From Byssochlamys sp. IMV 00236 (lineage: Eukaryota > Ascomycota > Eurotiomycetes > Eurotiales > Thermoascaceae), in contig MSJH02000826.1 in NCBI GenBank assembly GCA_001931875.2, positions 1-64,000 of the forward strand: 64,000 nt of DNA. The letters run 5' to 3'. The first letter of the stretch is position 1; each line of letters opens with the position of its first letter. The translations under genes and the position numbers were made by a program. A model generated the notes under the pieces. The model searched no databases and was not told the DNA's origin. It was given only the letters and a program-made list of their open reading frames with translations. This document shows, piece after piece, positions 59,726-64,000 of the stretch.

Positions 59726-62365
59726 TCAAGGAGTGCCGTAGTCGGCCGTTTCTTGAAACGAGGATGTCCGGAGCCGGGAGAGCTGGTTGACGAGGCTACC
59801 TGTAAAAGAATGATTCTCCACACTCTGCGTAGTGGAATAGCCGCTAATTGAGGCTCTACTAGGAGCGCAATTTGCTGCGGAAGCCTCCACTGCAGCCGCT
59901 GTTAGACTCCTCTTCTTGTACAAAGGTCGCATGAAAGTGCCAACGAAGTAATCTTCATATCTGCAGGGCTCTTCGACGGCAGAAATACAGGCCTCGAGAT
60001 AACGCGGGTAGTCTTCCAAATGTCGGATGATAAAGTCGTCCCAAAGGAACGATCGTCGCAACTGTCCCCCGGCTCTCACAGCCTCCAGCTTGGCACACAT
60101 CCTAGTAAAGTGCCTGAAATCCCCAGGGTATACTGGGTAGTCACGGCAGAATTTTTCGTATGCTCTTTGGGCTTTGACGAGATTACTCCCCACGGACAAA
60201 TTTTGCTGATCAGCTCGCACAACGGGACTGGCTCTAGGAGTGGCGTCTTTCTGTTTACCAGAGGCGAAATCTGCAGGTGGCTCTGCGGGAGGCTCTGAAC
60301 AGGAGATCTCGTCGGTACGTATTTCATCTCTTGACTGGTTCAAGGAAGATAGGTCTACATCGTTCTCAGGCCGGTCCATAACAGGATGATGACGCGGAGA
60401 TATGTTTTCTGCTGATTCTTTCTCCGCATGTTCCTGGTCTGGAGAAGGTAGGCGCGGAGATGAGTGGTCTAACTGTTCCCCAGAGTTGCTGGCTCCTTGA
60501 GGAGGATGCTGTCCAGACGAACCGCCCAGTGGTCTCTCTTCAGGGCTCCCTGTCCTTCGCCGAACAATCGACCGTTCATGCTGGGACTCCTCAACCTCAG
60601 GTCGCTGGGACTGTGAGTTGGAATCGACGGACATCTGTGAATTCAGCATGGAGTCTCTGGGTTCGGCAGAGCTGATTTCAGCGGGATCGTGGGAAATGGC
60701 GCGTTCAGGATGAGCTGAGGAAGCTTCCGGGGGAGGACAGTAACTTGTCTCAGGAGCACTGCTGCCATATGTGGCCGTAATCCTCGATTCTGACGAAAAC
60801 TTCGTACTCTGGGACGAGTGCTGGTGCCCGGGCTTTGGATAAACCGTATTGCCATCGATCCTCTTAGCCCGGAGACGTTCAAAGGCTGAAGCTGGCGTTT
60901 CCACTACTTGAATTTCGTGTACAAGCTTCTGACTCGGGAGACTTTGACCGGAACTGACCGCAGCAGAAGTTTCACTCTGCTGGGTACCTGACTGGAGCGG
61001 ATGGGGCATTGAGATATCCATATCTGACTCATCACTTTCGTCATTTGATTCTTCTCGTCCTCCTTCTTGTTCTCCTCGTTCTTCTCGTTCATCAGCAGCT
61101 AAAGCGGCTTGAGAGCCAGATTCAGGGCCGTTGTTAGACGAAGAATGCGACTCTTGAGGATTATCCCGGCTTTTATCTTTAGCCGGTTTGGTGCGAACAT
61201 CTATCTCAGGCGGACTGGAATCGGGTGGCACGAGTGGATTTTGCTGGTGATGTGAAGGGCTTGCTTCCAAGGACGCTTCCGATTCGGAGTCTGACTGAGA
61301 CCGGTCATGGTCATCGGGACTATCGGGCGGCACGAGCGGATTTCGCAGGTGATGTGGAGGGCTCGGTTCCCAAGACGCTTCCGATTCGGAGTCCGACTGA
61401 GATCGGTCATGGTCATCGGGAGTAGGGAGGGGAGGAGATCCGATCTGTGAAGGTTGGCTTTGGTCCGAGACATCCTTGGCCCGAGAGAACCTTCGAATTA
61501 TCGCGTCGTTCCATTGCTGCAAGAGAGCCGGAGGTACATGGCAATGGGGCGGCGGAGCGCCAGGAGCTGGAGGCATCCAGCAGGGACTATCCTCTAGCAA
61601 CCTGGCCTGATCTTTCGGGATTCGAACGTCCCTGCGACGTATCCTCGTCATACCATACCAAGGACTAGAAGGGTCAGATTCTGTTTTTGGAGGCGGATGT
61701 AATCGCTTTCGTCGTTTGCGCGGGCTTCTGCCGACCTCTTTTTGACCGACTGTCTGACTCCCCTGTGGAGATTTGTCTAACTTCCGCTTCTCACCTTGCT
61801 CAGTCTGTGGGAGACGCGTATCGTTTGCATGGTTTCTATTTGCAGGTCTGGAGCTGCCGATAGAACAAGTGTTACCAGCGTAATCGCGTGAAGATAGCTG
61901 TGAGAGGTCAATAGGAGCTTTCCGCGTAGAGGACTGCGTCTGCTCGCCCGGGTTGTTTCTGTCCTCTTTAGAGGCTGACTTATTGCTCTCCAGCGGTAAA
62001 CTCTGGCTTGTAGTTTGTTTGGGAGTCGTCTTAGGAGCGCACTTTTCCGTCGCGTTCTGAGCCTCATTAGTAGGAAGAGGTTTTTGAAGAGGCGTTTCGG
62101 TATGGACTTGCGTATTAGAAGTAGATTTGGAGGGCTGTCCCAGTACACCTAAGAGATATTTGCCAGCTGTGTAGCGTACACAGCGCTGCTGCCGGGCCGG
62201 AATAGAGTCAGAAAGGTTGGCACTTTGGGTGGGCGCAATTTGTGTTGCAAGATTCTCCTGAGAGTCAGACCCGTTCCTTTGATCTGGTCTGGACATAAAC
62301 AGTACACTAGCCTGCGATTTCGTGGAGCCGTCCGACTGGCAAGCGTCTGCCTCTGGGTCATCCAT
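59726..62365 (-). CDS. Large low-complexity protein with conserved C-terminal module (879 aa)
   Basis: One open frame from MDDPEADACQSDGS. Most of it is polar and disordered (S, Q, P, E, D). Basic patches occur near residue 215 (SPRKRRKRLHPPPK). Residues about 330-395 contain two copies of a 32-33 residue unit with DDHDRSQSDSESEAS and NPLVPPDS. From about residue 715 to 820 the sequence looks folded: AYEKFCRDYPVYPGDFRHF, then SFLWDDFIIRHLEDYPRYLEAC and PLYKKRSLTAAAVE. I recall similar modules at the ends of large fungal nuclear proteins, possibly telomere-linked, but did not verify this. No N-terminal domain such as an OB fold was found upstream, so an unseen first exon is possible. Confidence 0.65.
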   Translation of the reverse strand: MDDPEADACQSDGSTKSQASVLFMSRPDQRNGSDSQENLATQIAPTQSANLSDSIPARQQRCVRYTAGKYLLGVLGQPSKSTSNTQVHTETPLQKPLPTNEAQNATEKCAPKTTPKQTTSQSLPLESNKSASKEDRNNPGEQTQSSTRKAPIDLSQLSSRDYAGNTCSIGSSRPANRNHANDTRLPQTEQGEKRKLDKSPQGSQTVGQKEVGRSPRKRRKRLHPPPKTESDPSSPWYGMTRIRRRDVRIPKDQARLLEDSPCWMPPAPGAPPPHCHVPPALLQQWNDAIIRRFSRAKDVSDQSQPSQIGSPPLPTPDDHDRSQSDSESEASWEPSPPHHLRNPLVPPDSPDDHDRSQSDSESEASLEASPSHHQQNPLVPPDSSPPEIDVRTKPAKDKSRDNPQESHSSSNNGPESGSQAALAADEREERGEQEGGREESNDESDESDMDISMPHPLQSGTQQSETSAAVSSGQSLPSQKLVHEIQVVETPASAFERLRAKRIDGNTVYPKPGHQHSSQSTKFSSESRITATYGSSAPETSYCPPPEASSAHPERAISHDPAEISSAEPRDSMLNSQMSVDSNSQSQRPEVEESQHERSIVRRRTGSPEERPLGGSSGQHPPQGASNSGEQLDHSSPRLPSPDQEHAEKESAENISPRHHPVMDRPENDVDLSSLNQSRDEIRTDEISCSEPPAEPPADFASGKQKDATPRASPVVRADQQNLSVGSNLVKAQRAYEKFCRDYPVYPGDFRHFTRMCAKLEAVRAGGQLRRSFLWDDFIIRHLEDYPRYLEACISAVEEPCRYEDYFVGTFMRPLYKKRSLTAAAVEASAANCAPSRASISGYSTTQSVENHSFTGSLVNQLSRLRTSSFQETADYGTP
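61205..61425 (-). repeat. Coding tandem duplication, about 99 bp unit, two copies
   Basis: Two near-identical copies encode DDHDRSQSDSESEAS, then a SPxHH and NPLVPPDS segment. Differences between copies are mostly single bases. Confidence 0.8.
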
Positions 62366-63645
62366 AGTGCCTCAAGAAGCCTTGATATGCTTGAATGCCT
62401 ATTCACGTATTCGTAGACGTTTCCCGTCTTAGTGATTGGCTGAGCTCCGAATCGACGATTCTCTTTCCTTTTGAAGTTGGAAACTTTCGATATAGATTGG
62501 ATCTCAGGCGTGTATTTGAAATAGTTCAATTCTGCTGTCGCCGCATACTTTGAACCCACATGTACCGGAGAACGACCAAGTGAGTTGTTACTATAAGCTC
62601 GCGAAGAGGATCTGAACAGAATTGTGACATTCGCATCGCACTTGGCGGCTTAAATTCAACGTGGTTCTTCAAGGAACTAATTAGAAGAGTTAGCAATAAG
62701 ACAGGATAAACGGGAAGAAATGCTGTTGTATGTATGTACTTCGACTATTTGCGTCTCCTGAGTTGCCCGACTTTGTAAGTTGCGAATTTCTCTGGCGTCT
62801 TAGAGGCTGACGGGGAATGCCGTAGTGATTGCTTATCTGAATGATCGGTGCGCAACTGAAGATATAGTTCTCTTAGCGAGAGGGCGAATCCAACTGTCCG
62901 AAGAATCTAATACCTATGGTTTAATGTCGGTAGAGCTTAGAGGGCGCTGTAGAAACTTCATTTCGGAATCCCTGCTGCGGCTAGTCTCGGGAGAATGGAG
63001 CCAAAATGGGGTAGAATTGATTGAAAGATAATAAAGGCTGTTCATCACTGCAGCTGCTGTTTTATTCACATTATAGCGGCCATTGATGCGACATCTGCCC
63101 ACTCCCTGATCACTTTCCAGACGCGACACGCACGGGATCTGGAGACGTGATTTCACCGCCCGAGAAGTTCTGCCGGACAATTTGTGCTGAGTCATCCATC
63201 ACTTCCACGTGCCGTGGGCGCCACACCACGTCATTGGGCAGAGACGTTCATATCGTAGGCCTGCCTGCGTCGGAAACGAAGAGAAGAGAAGAAGCTGGTC
63301 GTCTATCGGCCCTTTATGAACATCAGCGATCTTGGTCAGTCTTGGTTTTCTACTGCATCCTATTCTGTTCTTGGTATGGTCAGATAGCATGCACTATTCT
63401 AGAAACTGCTCTGAAGGCGGGGTTTGCTGACTTTGCGTATTGGGCAGGTTCCTGGAGACGATGGGTAACTTACCCACCTCATAATAGACTCGATGCTTGC
63501 TGTCTCTATCGATTATTATCTGGGGAAGCTTCCCCAGTTCGTGATATCCGATACCTGGAATGGTGATATGTTTGACGCGCTATGATATCGTGACGTTCGC
63601 TTGCCCAAGTCGCTCTGTGACCTTCACGATTCAAGCGTACCTGGT
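62366..63645. other. Intergenic stretch between divergent genes
   Basis: Promoters of the low-complexity gene (minus) and of the edge gene (plus). No conserved frame was found, although an upstream exon of the minus-strand gene could be hidden here. Confidence 0.4.
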
Positions 63646-64000
63646 ATGGCTTCACAGAAGTCTCCGGGCGCGAGCCCATCTGCGTCGTCGATCTTTCTAC
63701 CTCTAGGGAGACGTAGTTCTCGAGCATCGATATCGAGTCAGGCGGAACGGGAAAATCTCAACGAGGCCTTGGACCAAATACATTCTGCCGCCTATCAGTC
63801 AGACTCGCTGACAGTCTTCAACGAGTTTACGCATCCTCCGAATTCATCAAATGTGACAGATAACAAACGTTTAACCGGGGATATTCAGGGAGGCTTGAGT
63901 GGACTGTATAACCGACTCAGGGCGTCTGTTGGAGGAGTCAAAGACATCGTCGGTGGCTCTGGAAAGCCAGTGGATGGGGCCCCTTCAGCAGATGGATCTG
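63646..64000 (+). CDS. N-terminal part of a gene cut by the window edge, possibly Fab1/PIKfyve
   Basis: The frame is open from MASQKSPGASPSASS to the edge, 118 codons without a stop. It shows SIFLPLGRRSSRASISSQ, an acidic-polar helix (ENLNEALDQIHSAAYQSDSLTVFNEFTHPP) and LQGGLSGLY-like GDIQGGLSGLYNRLRASVGG. This pattern resembles the start of Aspergillus phosphatidylinositol-3-phosphate 5-kinase (Fab1), recalled and not aligned. The FYVE, CCT-like and kinase domains needed for proof would lie beyond the edge. Fab1 makes PI(3,5)P2 on the vacuole and late endosome. Confidence 0.55.
   Translation, partial: MASQKSPGASPSASSIFLPLGRRSSRASISSQAERENLNEALDQIHSAAYQSDSLTVFNEFTHPPNSSNVTDNKRLTGDIQGGLSGLYNRLRASVGGVKDIVGGSGKPVDGAPSADGS

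Overview
The window is nuclear DNA of a filamentous ascomycete, most likely a member of the Eurotiales close to Aspergillus. The evidence is the gene content (MOT1, NOG2, SEC39, IKS1, an Mkk2-type MAPKK, an Aspergillus-type secreted GH3 beta-glucosidase, a But2-domain wall protein), short 50-120 nt introns with CTAAC/CTGAC-like branch sites, divergent and convergent gene pairs, and AT-richer intergenic DNA with simple repeats. Two runs of N (12790-12809 and 29227-29249) are assembly gaps. Most gene models were rebuilt by hand from splice signals and reading-frame continuity; exon limits are given in each entry.

Layout. 0.1-2.5 kb: a four-exon gene of a fungal family with a PDL...ESGWSES core, then a frameshifted BTB/POZ pseudogene. 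2.5-8.9 kb: IKS1-type kinase and the ribosome-assembly GTPase NOG2 on the minus strand, with NOG2 divergent from a mitochondrial ribosomal protein of the Pet123/mS26 type. 8.9-12.6 kb: mostly empty DNA, then a secreted But2-domain wall protein with a PAPAPESSAAAS repeat. 13.7-20.4 kb: an Arg/Glu-rich conserved protein with a GC-AG intron, and a 1009-residue Zn2Cys6 transcription factor. 23.0-27.2 kb: a multispanning membrane protein, a cysteine-rich bZIP factor and an ACR3 arsenite efflux pump, the last two convergent with only 60 bp between stop codons. 27.2-31.5 kb: a 4.3 kb stretch without a supportable gene, upstream of the beta-glucosidase. 31.5-42.1 kb: beta-glucosidase, FIT/SCS3 lipid-droplet protein, a probable helical-barrel protein, an erythromycin-esterase-like protein and a basic SP/TP-rich protein with an internal duplication. 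43.3-54.5 kb: MOT1, then complex I subunit NDUFS5 divergent from SEC39. 55.6-57.2 kb: the cell-wall-integrity MAPKK. 59.7-62.4 kb: a low-complexity protein with a conserved C-terminal module. The right edge cuts a gene that resembles the start of Fab1/PIKfyve.

Most genes are housekeeping and not functionally clustered. The most interesting unit is the ACR3 pump beside a bZIP factor that carries CC, CEC and CGC cysteine motifs. This recalls the yeast ARR1-ARR3 arrangement, but the bZIP differs from Yap-type factors, and it could be a thiol-based metalloid-responsive regulator. I saw no CRISPR array, no intact transposon, no secondary-metabolite backbone gene and no certain tRNA.
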